Source: an uncultured Lachnospiraceae bacterium
GTDB taxonomy: Bacteria > Bacillota > Clostridia > Lachnospirales > Lachnospiraceae
NCBI GenBank assembly: GCA_902496125.1
Contig: CABUZU010000007.1
Span: 1-32,500, forward strand
Reading direction: 5' to 3'
Length of the DNA: 32,500 nt
Within the stretch, counting starts at the first letter, position 1; the number at the start of each line of letters is the position of its first letter. The notes below the pieces were generated by a model that was given only the letters and a program-made list of their open reading frames with translations, searched no databases and was not told where the DNA came from. Shown piece after piece: positions 7,911 through 15,359 of this stretch. The position numbers were made by a program, and so were the translations under genes.

Positions 7911-9101
7911 ATGAGTAATCAAAAGGAAACAACGACACTTAATCTTGCGGCGATTTTTGGCTTAGCCTTAATGGGTATGTGTATCACCGTAGTAACACCA
8001 GCAATGGGAACATTCATTGCACAGTGGCCAGAACATGGACCAGCAGGTGATGGAATGTATGCTTACATTTCTACATTACCAACATTGATGACATTAATCT
8101 GTTCACCAATTTTTGGTGCTTTAGCAGGAAAGAAAATGAAATTTAAGACACTTTCTATTTTAGGTACTGGTTTAGTAGTAGTAGGTGGTCTACTTCCAGC
8201 TATTATAGGTGGTTCTTTCTATTTCGTATTATTTACTCGTGTTTTACTTGGTATGGGTGTTGGTATTATCGCACCTTTAGGAAATGCGTTGATTATTGGT
8301 TGCTATAAAGGTCAAAAACAGGCTACTTATCTTGGATGGGCTACCTTATTTATGAATGGTGGCGGTATTGTATTCCAGCTTTTAGGTGGATTCTTAGCAG
8401 AAGCAGGTGGTTGGCAGATGACATTCTGGGGACATGGATTTGCTTTAGTAAGTTTTCTATTAGCATTCTTTATTCCAGAACCAGAAGGTGTTGAACAACC
8501 AGTACAGACAGCAGAAGGTCCTGTTAAAAAAGAAAAAATGCATTGGATGGTATGGTTTGTAGGTTTCTTCTTATTACTATTTAATGTTTTAAATTTCCCA
8601 GTAATGATGAATATTTCCGTATTATTTGACCAGCGTGGAGCAGGTGGAGCAGCAGCAGCTTCAATTGGTACCACAATTTACACAGTAGCAGGTATGTTTG
8701 CAGGTATGATCTTTGGTGCATTATTTGCTAAAATTAAAAGATTTATTATTCCAATTGGTATGGCATTTTGTACACTTGGTGCATTCTTAGTATGGAGTGG
8801 ACAGACAGCACTTATCATGGATGCAGGTCTTGCTTGTGTTGGTTTTGGATTCTCTTGTTGGTTCCCAGCATTTACCGGACTTGTTGGTATGTGGACACCT
8901 CCATCAACCGTAGCTTTTGGTATGTCAATCGTTATGGCACTTATGAATGGTGGCGGATTCTTATGTACTTATTGGTTAATGATTGTAAAGAAACTTACAG
9001 GAAATGCAGTTGAAATGCCAATTTTAATTGAAGTAATTATCTTTGCAGTAATTACTGTAGGATTATTCATTTGGGATCCATATCCAAAGAAAGATAAATA
9101 G
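7911..9101 (+). CDS. MFS transporter, probable substrate importer of the URO-D-like cluster
   Basis: This 396-residue protein has about 12 hydrophobic segments and a central hydrophilic loop around residues 190-215 (EPEGVEQPVQTAEGPVKKEK), the usual 6+6 major facilitator arrangement. A short form of the loop 2-3 signature follows the second helix (FGALAGKKMKFKTLS). The second half is rich in Gly and small residues. The ATG at 7911 has an AGGAGG site at 7898-7903; the open frame upstream to 7860 overlaps the promoter. It is followed after 30 bp by paralogue 4 and carries the same promoter element as the paralogue 2-3 operon, so it most likely imports the shared substrate or exports its product. 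Direction and substrate cannot be read from sequence. Confidence 0.85.
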   Translation: MSNQKETTTLNLAAIFGLALMGMCITVVTPAMGTFIAQWPEHGPAGDGMYAYISTLPTLMTLICSPIFGALAGKKMKFKTLSILGTGLVVVGGLLPAIIGGSFYFVLFTRVLLGMGVGIIAPLGNALIIGCYKGQKQATYLGWATLFMNGGGIVFQLLGGFLAEAGGWQMTFWGHGFALVSFLLAFFIPEPEGVEQPVQTAEGPVKKEKMHWMVWFVGFFLLLFNVLNFPVMMNISVLFDQRGAGGAAAASIGTTIYTVAGMFAGMIFGALFAKIKRFIIPIGMAFCTLGAFLVWSGQTALIMDAGLACVGFGFSCWFPAFTGLVGMWTPPSTVAFGMSIVMALMNGGGFLCTYWLMIVKKLTGNAVEMPILIEVIIFAVITVGLFIWDPYPKKDK

Positions 9102-9131
9102 TTAATTGTTTGATGAAAGAGGGGAACAATT

Positions 9132-10118
9132 ATGTTAACAATTAGAGAGAATTTTATGGAAACCATTAAAGGTGGAAATCCAGATCGTTTTGTAAATCAA
9201 TACGAATTTATGGATTTGTTAGTAGATCCAGTATTCTTAAATTATTGTGGAAATGTTCCAGAAGGTACAGAAGGATATAATGGTTGGGGAGTTAAAATTA
9301 GCTTCCCAGCTGGTTTCCCAGGACCATTTCCAGTATGTGAAGGCGAAGATAAATTATTAAAGGACGTTACTCAGTGGAAAGAAGTATTAAAAGCTCCTGA
9401 GACAAAATTTCCTGAAGAAGCTTGGGCTCCATTTGTTGCAGCAGCAAATGCAGTAAATCGTAAAGAAAAATTTGCAACAGCGATGGTTGTAACTGGTATT
9501 TTTGAAAAATTGCATTATTTTATGGGAATGGAAGATGCAATGATTAATTTCTATGAAGAACCAGAAGCAATGCATGAGCTTATTGATTGGTTAGCAGATT
9601 GGGAAATTGAATGTGCAAAGGAGACAATTGCTCATCTTCATCCCGATGCATTATTCCATCATGATGATTGGGGAAGCCAACGTTCAACATTTTTATCAAA
9701 AGAGATGTTTGATGAATTTATTCTTCCAGCTTACAAAAAGATTTATGGTTTTTGGAAAGCAAATGGGGTAGAGATTATTGTACATCACAGTGATTCTTAT
9801 GCAGCTACCTTAGTACCGTCTATGATTGAAGCAGGTATCGATGTATGGCAGGGAGTTGTAGATGACAATGATATGCCAGGACTAGTAAAGAAATATGGTC
9901 CAAAGATTGCGATGATGGGCGGACTTAACAATGGTAAATACGATTGTGAGGATTGGTCCAAAGAAAAAATTAAAAAAGGTGCAAGAGAATTAGTAGATGC
10001 TTGTGGCAAATTATATTACATTCCAGGATTGACGATGGGTGGTCCTGAAAGTACTTATAAAGGTGTATATGAAGCAACTACAGAAGTAATTGATGAACTT
10101 AGTAAAGAGAAGTTTTAG
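9132..10118 (+). CDS. URO-D/MtaA superfamily protein without zinc ligands, paralogue 4
   Basis: This 328-residue protein is closest in length and layout to paralogue 3 (shared SFPAGFPGPFP-like and HDDWGSQ blocks; the latter starts at H177). The zinc region reads H219-S-D221-S and the later Cys is Met (M262 in AMMGGLNNG), so of the three MtaA-type ligands only His is kept. It may therefore be a non-zinc enzyme or a partner that binds substrate in the HDDWG pocket. AGAGGGG lies 9 bp upstream of ATG 9132. It ends the MFS operon and is followed by a terminator at 10132-10168. Confidence 0.8.
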   Translation: MLTIRENFMETIKGGNPDRFVNQYEFMDLLVDPVFLNYCGNVPEGTEGYNGWGVKISFPAGFPGPFPVCEGEDKLLKDVTQWKEVLKAPETKFPEEAWAPFVAAANAVNRKEKFATAMVVTGIFEKLHYFMGMEDAMINFYEEPEAMHELIDWLADWEIECAKETIAHLHPDALFHHDDWGSQRSTFLSKEMFDEFILPAYKKIYGFWKANGVEIIVHHSDSYAATLVPSMIEAGIDVWQGVVDDNDMPGLVKKYGPKIAMMGGLNNGKYDCEDWSKEKIKKGARELVDACGKLYYIPGLTMGGPESTYKGVYEATTEVIDELSKEKF

Positions 10119-10131
10119 GTAAATAAAAATT

Positions 10132-10168
10132 AAAGGGATTATTGTTGGAAAACAATAGTCCTTTTTTT
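10132..10168 (+). terminator. Rho-independent terminator after the URO-D/MFS operon
   Basis: AAAGGGATTATTGTT pairs with AACAATAGTCCTTT across a GGAA loop, with one imperfect position, and runs into seven T residues. Confidence 0.8.
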
Positions 10169-10173
10169 ATTTG

Positions 10174-10202
10174 TTGCAAAAATAAGAATCGAATGATATA
10201 AT
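10174..10202 (+). promoter_or_regulatory. Promoter of the LtaS-like/glycosyltransferase operon
   Basis: TTGCAA (10174-10179), a 17-bp spacer and a perfect TATAAT (10197-10202) lie just after the preceding terminator. Confidence 0.65.
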
Positions 10203-10239
10203 ACACTGTTGTTTTGTATTGTCGTTTATTGGAGGAAAT

Positions 10240-12084
10240 ATGATAACAAGAGAAAAGATATCAAAGAAAATGCCAATTCTACTAATGGTAATTTTATTTT
10301 GGTCAATGGATTTGATTCTTCGTATCATGGGACATAAAATTGATTTTTATCCTTTCTATTACATTGGACCAAATATTTTTACATTACTATGGATTGGGCT
10401 TTTTGTTGGAATTATTATTAATTTAAAAGGCATTTGGAGTAAAATTTTTTACTGGATTATTTTTTTACTATTTTTTATTTTGTTTTTAACGCATGGAATT
10501 TATTATCCGTTCACCTCATTTTATTTTAACTTTAATTTATTACAGATGGCAGGAGAGGGAAGCTCTTATCTTTTCGATACGATTAAGAGTGCTCCAAAAT
10601 ATGTTTATGCGTTATCAGCAGTAATATTTGTTTTTGCTATCTTTGTATCAACCAAAGTAAAAGGAAGAAAGAAAACAAATTGGAAGCAAATTTTAAAGAT
10701 TGCAATTATTTTTATAATTCTACATCTACTAGCCCCTCTTACATTGGGACTTGCAAATAGTAATTTAAAATGGAATAGCTTTGAAAAGGGCCGAAATGTT
10801 TATAACAATTTCAGCGATAGCAATAAGAGCTTTAAAGTAGCAGGACTTTACGAATATACAGTAAGAAATTTTTATATTACATTTCTAAAGCCTGAAGAAA
10901 AAATGTCAAAAGAAGACGAAAAATTCTTAGAAGAAACTTATAATGCAAAAGATACGAAAGAAACGAATGACTATACTGGATTGTTTGAAGGAAAGAATGT
11001 TATCTTTTTACAGCTTGAAGGAATGGATGAATGGTTATTGAATAAAAAAGATACTCCGAATCTCTATAAGCTTCGAAACGAATCGTTAAACTTCACAGAC
11101 CACTATTCAATTTATACCGGTGGTGGCTCTACGTTTAATTCAGAATTTGCTGTAAATACAGGATTTACGACTCCAATTTCTTATAATCAAAATGTATATA
11201 CTTTAAGTAAAAATACATTTAATCAATCTCTTGCAAGGCTTTTTAAGAAGCAAGGTTATCGTGTAAATGCTTTTCATATGAATAGCAGTGAGTTTTATTC
11301 AAGAGGGATTAACTATAAGAGTTGGGGCTATGACAATTACTTTAGTTTGATTGACAAGATGGAAACGTTCAGTCAAGGCAAAGAATATGAGTTAGATAGA
11401 CAACTAATTTTAGATAAGAAATTTTATCATGAAATGTTTGAAAGTGGTCAAAAATTCTTAAACTATATTATTACTTATACGCCACATACACCATTTACAA
11501 CTGAAAAAGGTGTAGGAAAGTTGGTTGCACAGATGAAATACGGAGAGGATAAAGTACCTGATTTATCAGAAGAACAAGTTGTTCGCCTAGAGGCAGCAGA
11601 AACCGACTATATGGTAGGATTATTGATTCAGGCATTAAAGGACAATAATCTTTATGATAATACAGTAATTGTAGCGTATGCAGACCATTATCTTTATACG
11701 ATTAACGATAAAACGGTATTAGATAAATATAAGAATACCGAAAATAATTTAATTAATCACACGCCATTCTTTATTTGGAGTAGTGATGTAAAGGCAAAAA
11801 ATATTAATAAAACAACAATGCAGACAAATATCTTGCCAACCGTATTAAATTTATTTGGCATTGATTATAACAGTAACTATTATTTAGCTAAGGATGCATT
11901 AGGTAAAGATTATGAAGGCATTGCATTCTTTTCTGATTATTCATGGTATGATGGTAAAGATTATGTAACGAGCACACAAGAAAAAAAGACAAAGAAACAA
12001 AAAAAGAAGAGCGAACAGGTAGAAAATCTGATTCGCAAAAATGATTTGACACTAAAGTATGATTATTTGAAAGATTATAAGTAA
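10240..12084 (+). CDS. LtaS-like phosphoglycerol transferase/sulfatase-family membrane protein
   Basis: The 614-residue protein has about five N-terminal membrane segments (to about residue 170) and an extracellular sulfatase-fold domain. The catalytic pattern of lipoteichoic acid synthase is visible: metal ligand E260 in LQLEGMD, nucleophile T298 in GGGSTFNSEF, and D482-H483 in AYADHY. These lie very close to the positions known for Staphylococcus aureus LtaS (E255, T300, D475, H476). The expected role is transfer of phosphoglycerol (or a related group) from phosphatidylglycerol to a glycolipid or polysaccharide at the outer membrane face. The C-terminus is a Lys-rich tail. ATG 10240 follows GGAGG at 10231-10235. 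It is operonic with the membrane glycosyltransferase 18 bp downstream, which may supply the glycolipid acceptor. Confidence 0.85.
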   Translation: MITREKISKKMPILLMVILFWSMDLILRIMGHKIDFYPFYYIGPNIFTLLWIGLFVGIIINLKGIWSKIFYWIIFLLFFILFLTHGIYYPFTSFYFNFNLLQMAGEGSSYLFDTIKSAPKYVYALSAVIFVFAIFVSTKVKGRKKTNWKQILKIAIIFIILHLLAPLTLGLANSNLKWNSFEKGRNVYNNFSDSNKSFKVAGLYEYTVRNFYITFLKPEEKMSKEDEKFLEETYNAKDTKETNDYTGLFEGKNVIFLQLEGMDEWLLNKKDTPNLYKLRNESLNFTDHYSIYTGGGSTFNSEFAVNTGFTTPISYNQNVYTLSKNTFNQSLARLFKKQGYRVNAFHMNSSEFYSRGINYKSWGYDNYFSLIDKMETFSQGKEYELDRQLILDKKFYHEMFESGQKFLNYIITYTPHTPFTTEKGVGKLVAQMKYGEDKVPDLSEEQVVRLEAAETDYMVGLLIQALKDNNLYDNTVIVAYADHYLYTINDKTVLDKYKNTENNLINHTPFFIWSSDVKAKNINKTTMQTNILPTVLNLFGIDYNSNYYLAKDALGKDYEGIAFFSDYSWYDGKDYVTSTQEKKTKKQKKKSEQVENLIRKNDLTLKYDYLKDYK

Positions 12085-12102
12085 ACGATGGAGGAAGAGA
12101 CG

Positions 12103-13560
12103 TTGTTAGACACAATTGCAAGGTTTTTAGGTGGCTTGTATCCAAGAAGCTTATTTTTATTTACTGCAATCGGAATGTTTATGAAGATTTTGTCTGTTCA
12201 AGATTGGCCCTATTGGCTCATTGGATTGTTTTTTACAAGAAAGTTTAAACCAGCCGAAAATTATCATAAATATGCGATATTGATACCAGGAAGAAATGAA
12301 GAACCCGTAATTGCCAATTTGATTGAAAGTATTCATAAACAGGATTATCCAAAGGAATTAATTACTGTTTTTGTAGTTGCAGATAACTGTACCGATAATA
12401 CAGCTAAAATTGCAAGAGAACATGGAGCAATCTGTTATGAACATCAAAATCCAAATGAACGCACCAAAGGATTTGCATTAAAATATTTATTTGAACAAAT
12501 TCAAAGAGATTATGGTATTGATGCATTTGAAGGTTATTTTATTTTTGATGCAGATAATTTATTAAAGAAAGATTATATTTCAAGAATGAATGATTCCTTT
12601 GATGCAGGAGAGAAAATCATTACTTCTTATCGAAGTACGAAAAACTTTGATGAGAGCTGGGTAGCCTCTTTATATGCGGTTCATTGGCTTCGTTCCATTC
12701 GCTGTAAGCATAGAGCACGTTCCGTGCTTCATCTAGCAACCAATATTCAAGGAACTGGGTTCCTATTTGCAAATGAGATTGTAAAAGATGGATGGAAGTA
12801 TACTTCATTAACAGAAGATAGAGCATTAACAGCAGATTGTGTAGTAAATGGATATGAAATTTCCTATAACGATGATGCAATTTTTTACGATGAACAGCCA
12901 GTAGATGTAAAGGTTGCACTTAGACAGAGACTTCGTTGGGCGAAAGGACATTTACAAGCGTTTAAAGAAAGTGGTTGGGGATTATTTAAAAATATCTTCA
13001 TTGACCACTATACAAAACATAAAGAAACGGATAAATGGTATAATTATTTGTGGAGAACCATTCGTCATCGTTTTATGTCCTTTGATACATTTGCACAGCT
13101 TACTCCTAAAAATGTCATATCTGTATTTAAATGGATCATTTGGAATTTATTTTTATTCCCATTTACATTTTATATAGCAGGCGGACATTTGTATCCATTT
13201 AGAAATGGAACCGAGCTTTCTAAGATTGTAAGGTATTTTACAGGAAATGTATTAGTAGATATACAGCCTGGATGGGAAGGATATTTACTTTGCGTAGCAT
13301 TAACGATTTGGATTCGAGTGTTTTATCGTTTAGGTGCTTACATAGCAAATATTTCAATTGCAATTTATGTATTCTTTATTGAAAGAAAACGTATTATGAA
13401 AGTGAGTTTAAAAAAGAAAATCATCTGTTGCCTTGCATGGCCATTGTTTGATATTGTAGATAAATATGCGAAATTAGTGGCTTTATTTAAAAAGGTTGAG
13501 TGGAAGCAAATACCACATAATAGTAAGGTTACCATTGATGATATTGCAAAAAATTCATAA
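12103..13560 (+). CDS. Membrane glycosyltransferase, family 2
   Basis: The 485-residue protein has an N-terminal membrane segment, a GT-A catalytic domain and several C-terminal membrane segments. Motifs include the nucleotide-binding ILIPGRNEE start, the metal-binding DAD (D149, D151), the acceptor-side ED pair (E238-D239) and QRLRW (Q275-W279). The QxxRW motif marks processive or BcsA-like GT2 enzymes. Together with the LtaS-like partner it probably builds a glycolipid or cell-surface polymer. The start is decided by GGAGG at 12090-12094: TTG at 12103 is 8 bp from it, whereas ATG 12088 overlaps the site and has none of its own. The sugar donor is not predictable. A terminator follows. Confidence 0.83.
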   Translation: MLDTIARFLGGLYPRSLFLFTAIGMFMKILSVQDWPYWLIGLFFTRKFKPAENYHKYAILIPGRNEEPVIANLIESIHKQDYPKELITVFVVADNCTDNTAKIAREHGAICYEHQNPNERTKGFALKYLFEQIQRDYGIDAFEGYFIFDADNLLKKDYISRMNDSFDAGEKIITSYRSTKNFDESWVASLYAVHWLRSIRCKHRARSVLHLATNIQGTGFLFANEIVKDGWKYTSLTEDRALTADCVVNGYEISYNDDAIFYDEQPVDVKVALRQRLRWAKGHLQAFKESGWGLFKNIFIDHYTKHKETDKWYNYLWRTIRHRFMSFDTFAQLTPKNVISVFKWIIWNLFLFPFTFYIAGGHLYPFRNGTELSKIVRYFTGNVLVDIQPGWEGYLLCVALTIWIRVFYRLGAYIANISIAIYVFFIERKRIMKVSLKKKIICCLAWPLFDIVDKYAKLVALFKKVEWKQIPHNSKVTIDDIAKNS

Positions 13561-13562
13561 CA

Positions 13563-13592
13563 GAAAAGGCGAGGAATTTTCTCGCCTTTTTC
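13563..13592. terminator. Bidirectional rho-independent terminator
   Basis: GAAAAGGCGAG (13563-13573) pairs with CTCGCCTTTTTC (13581-13592), with a T-run on both strands. It ends the glycosyltransferase operon and, from the other side, the cytidylate-kinase-like remnant. Confidence 0.85.
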
Positions 13593-13599
13593 TTATGAT

Positions 13600-13878
13600 T
13601 TAAAGATTAAATTTTTTTATTGCTGCTTCTTTTAAAAGTTGCACAGAGCCATCTAGACCAAATGCACCACTGTCGATTAAAAGATTCTTTCCTTGAATAC
13701 TTTCAAAGCTACATCCAGTATAAAATTTATGGTAGAGTTTTCTTGCTTTATCTACATTATTCATAAGATTTTTAGCAGTTTCTGGATAAAGATGTAAGTC
13801 ATTTACGCAGTTGACGAGCCTATGGTCGTAATCTGCATAAATAAAAACATTTAACACATTCGGATAATCTTTTAGCAG
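13600..13878 (-). pseudogene. Cytidylate-kinase-like protein, C-terminal remnant
   Basis: About 93 residues match the C-terminal half of the cytidylate-kinase-like family common in clostridia: LKDYPNVLNVFIYAD, a lid-like stretch, KARKLYHKFYTG and DSGAFGLDGSVQLL. The whole N-terminal half, including the P-loop that binds ATP, is absent. Homology seems to start at about 13,875 with the LKDYP region, and no ribosome site precedes it. The usual length is about 200 residues. It is head-to-head with another 5'-truncated gene at the same point, so it is read as a deletion scar. The family assignment is from recognisable sequence, not a search. Confidence 0.65.
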
Positions 13879-14387
13879 TGTTGGATACAATTTGCTTAGA
13901 AATTGATGAATTTATTCGATATCATTTTTTGTATAGCGAGACGAATGTTTTACTTGGATATAGTAATACACATTTTGGAATATCACAAGCAAAGATGGCA
14001 GTAAATGAAAGTGAAAGTGCAATTATTTTTGGCAAAAAATTAGAGTCTACAAGAATCAGCTTTCATTACCATGAGTTAGGTATCCTAAGGCTTCTTGTCA
14101 ACTCTAATTCAAAAGATGAATTGGAAGAATATTGTGAACAGATTCTTGGTCCTCTTATTCGTTCAGATAAGGAAGATATGACCGAATATCTTCTTACTGT
14201 TAAAACCTATCTTGAGAACAACAACAATATGTCCGCTACATCGAAAAAATTGTTTATTCATCGCAACACTTTAATTAGCCGAATCTCTAAAATAGAAGAA
14301 TTAACTAAGAAGTCATTAAGTGATGCAAATGTAAAACTTGAATATTTATGTAGCTTTAAAATACTAGAATTCTTAATCAATAAATAG
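13878..14387 (+). pseudogene. PucR/CdaR-type regulator, C-terminal remnant
   Basis: These 169 codons hold the end of a GGDEF-like CdaR middle domain (LLGYSNTHFGISQAKMAVNE) and a complete PucR helix-turn-helix near residues 115-150 (SATSKKLFIHRNTLISRISK). The HTH closely resembles that of the intact regulator at 4066-5499 (both have LFIHRNT). The normal N-terminal 200-300 residues are missing. The GTG at 13878 has no ribosome site and the frame runs on into the oppositely oriented remnant. It is most likely non-functional, although a truncated DNA-binding protein cannot be excluded. Confidence 0.65.
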
Positions 14388-14388
14388 T

Positions 14389-14610
14389 TTATTCAGAAAA
14401 ATCGTATCTAGTAATATATCCGTTACCGTCGCCTGTAGTGATTGTAATATCACCATCGTCTGTCTTAGTAACATCGATGATATCAAACTGTGCATGTTCC
14501 TTTACATAAGCTACAGGATCATCGGTTTCTACTTCAATAAATTCTTTCTGGCTATGTTTTTCACCGCCACAAGGGTTAATAGATTCCACTAAAACGTCAT
14601 AAATTGCCAT
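14389..14610 (-). CDS. Small acidic hypothetical protein, 73 residues
   Basis: The product is not recognised. It is small, acidic and probably soluble, with a single CGG in the N-terminal part and an alternating beta-like C-terminus (DGDITITTGDGNGYITRYDF). A strong ribosome site, AGGAGGTC, and a consensus-like promoter (14639-14668) argue that it is a real, well-expressed gene. It converges on the PucR-type remnant with a 1-bp gap and is divergent from trpF. Confidence 0.65.
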   Translation of the reverse strand: MAIYDVLVESINPCGGEKHSQKEFIEVETDDPVAYVKEHAQFDIIDVTKTDDGDITITTGDGNGYITRYDFSE

Positions 14611-14638
14611 AAAAAGACCTCCTAAATTTGATACTTTT

Positions 14639-14668
14639 TTTATACCACTACAAATTTAAATTTGTCAA
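14639..14668 (-). promoter_or_regulatory. Promoter with 16-bp palindromic spacer for the 73-residue gene
   Basis: On the minus strand, TTGACA (+ 14663-14668) and TATAAA (+ 14639-14644) are 18 bp apart. The perfect palindrome ACAAATTTAAATTTGT (14650-14665) overlaps the -35 and fills most of the spacer, as a repressor operator would. Confidence 0.55.
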
Positions 14669-14674
14669 GAGGGA

Positions 14675-14703
14675 TTGTAAGATTTTTTGTTGAGTGTTAT
14701 ACT
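14675..14703 (+). promoter_or_regulatory. Promoter for trpF
   Basis: TTGTAA (14675-14680), 17 bp, TATACT (14698-14703). The leader is only about 17 nt, so there is no room for a trp attenuator or T-box. Confidence 0.55.
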
Positions 14704-14726
14704 ATGAATCATAGGAGATTTAATAG

Positions 14727-15335
14727 ATGAAGATAAAAATTTGTGGTTTGACAAAAGCAGAAGAAGCAAGCTATTTAAATGAAAATCATGTTGATTTTGC
14801 AGGAATGGTTTTGTTCTTTCCAAAAAGTAAAAGAAATATTTCAATTGATAAGGCAAAGACGATTATAGTTGCACTTTCTGATGAAATTAAAAAAGTAGCA
14901 GTAGTAGTTTCTCCGTCGATAGAAGAGATAAAACAAATTGAAGATGCAGGATTTGACTATGTGCAGATTCATGGCAAATTATCAAAGGAATTATTAGAAG
15001 AAATTCATATTCCAGTTTTAAAGGCTTTTAATATTGTAGATATGGATCAATATGAAACCTATCATGATTGTAGGCAAATTGTAGGCTATGTATTTGATGC
15101 AATAGAGCCTGGGGGTGGAAAGACTTTTGACTGGAGTCTTGTAAAGAATGTTCCAAGAGATGAGAAACTTTTACTTTTAGCAGGTGGATTAAATCCAAAT
15201 AATGTAAAAGAAGCAATAAAGTATCTAAAGCCAGATGGAGTAGATGTCTCTTCTGGTGTCGAATATAGCGACAAATTAGGAAAAGATAAAGAAAAAATAG
15301 ATTTATTTGTTGCAAATGTAAGAGAAATATTGTAA
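14727..15335 (+). CDS. trpF: Phosphoribosylanthranilate isomerase
   Basis: The 202-residue TIM-barrel enzyme catalyses the Amadori rearrangement of phosphoribosylanthranilate in tryptophan synthesis. The start KIKICGLT contains the catalytic Cys (C6), VFDAIEPGGGKTFDW contains the catalytic Asp (D124), and LAGGLNPNNV and GVDVSSGVE form the phosphate site. Length is normal. It is not among other trp genes; instead it is 24 bp upstream of an M20 amidohydrolase and an amino-acid ABC transporter. AGGAG at 14713-14717 fits ATG 14727. Confidence 0.9.
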   Translation: MKIKICGLTKAEEASYLNENHVDFAGMVLFFPKSKRNISIDKAKTIIVALSDEIKKVAVVVSPSIEEIKQIEDAGFDYVQIHGKLSKELLEEIHIPVLKAFNIVDMDQYETYHDCRQIVGYVFDAIEPGGGKTFDWSLVKNVPRDEKLLLLAGGLNPNNVKEAIKYLKPDGVDVSSGVEYSDKLGKDKEKIDLFVANVREIL

Positions 15336-15359
15336 GATAAATGTTCGAGGTATTTAAAT

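Noticed and set aside
2892..10118. The URO-D-like genes as haem biosynthesis hemE
   Set aside because: Four divergent paralogues with MFS and PucR-type partners, no other haem genes, and zinc-type HSCG motifs point to the methyltransferase side of the superfamily.
13878..14387. PucR-like frame as an intact native gene
   Set aside because: No ribosome site at the GTG, missing N-terminal domains, and overlap with an opposite truncated gene at the same breakpoint.
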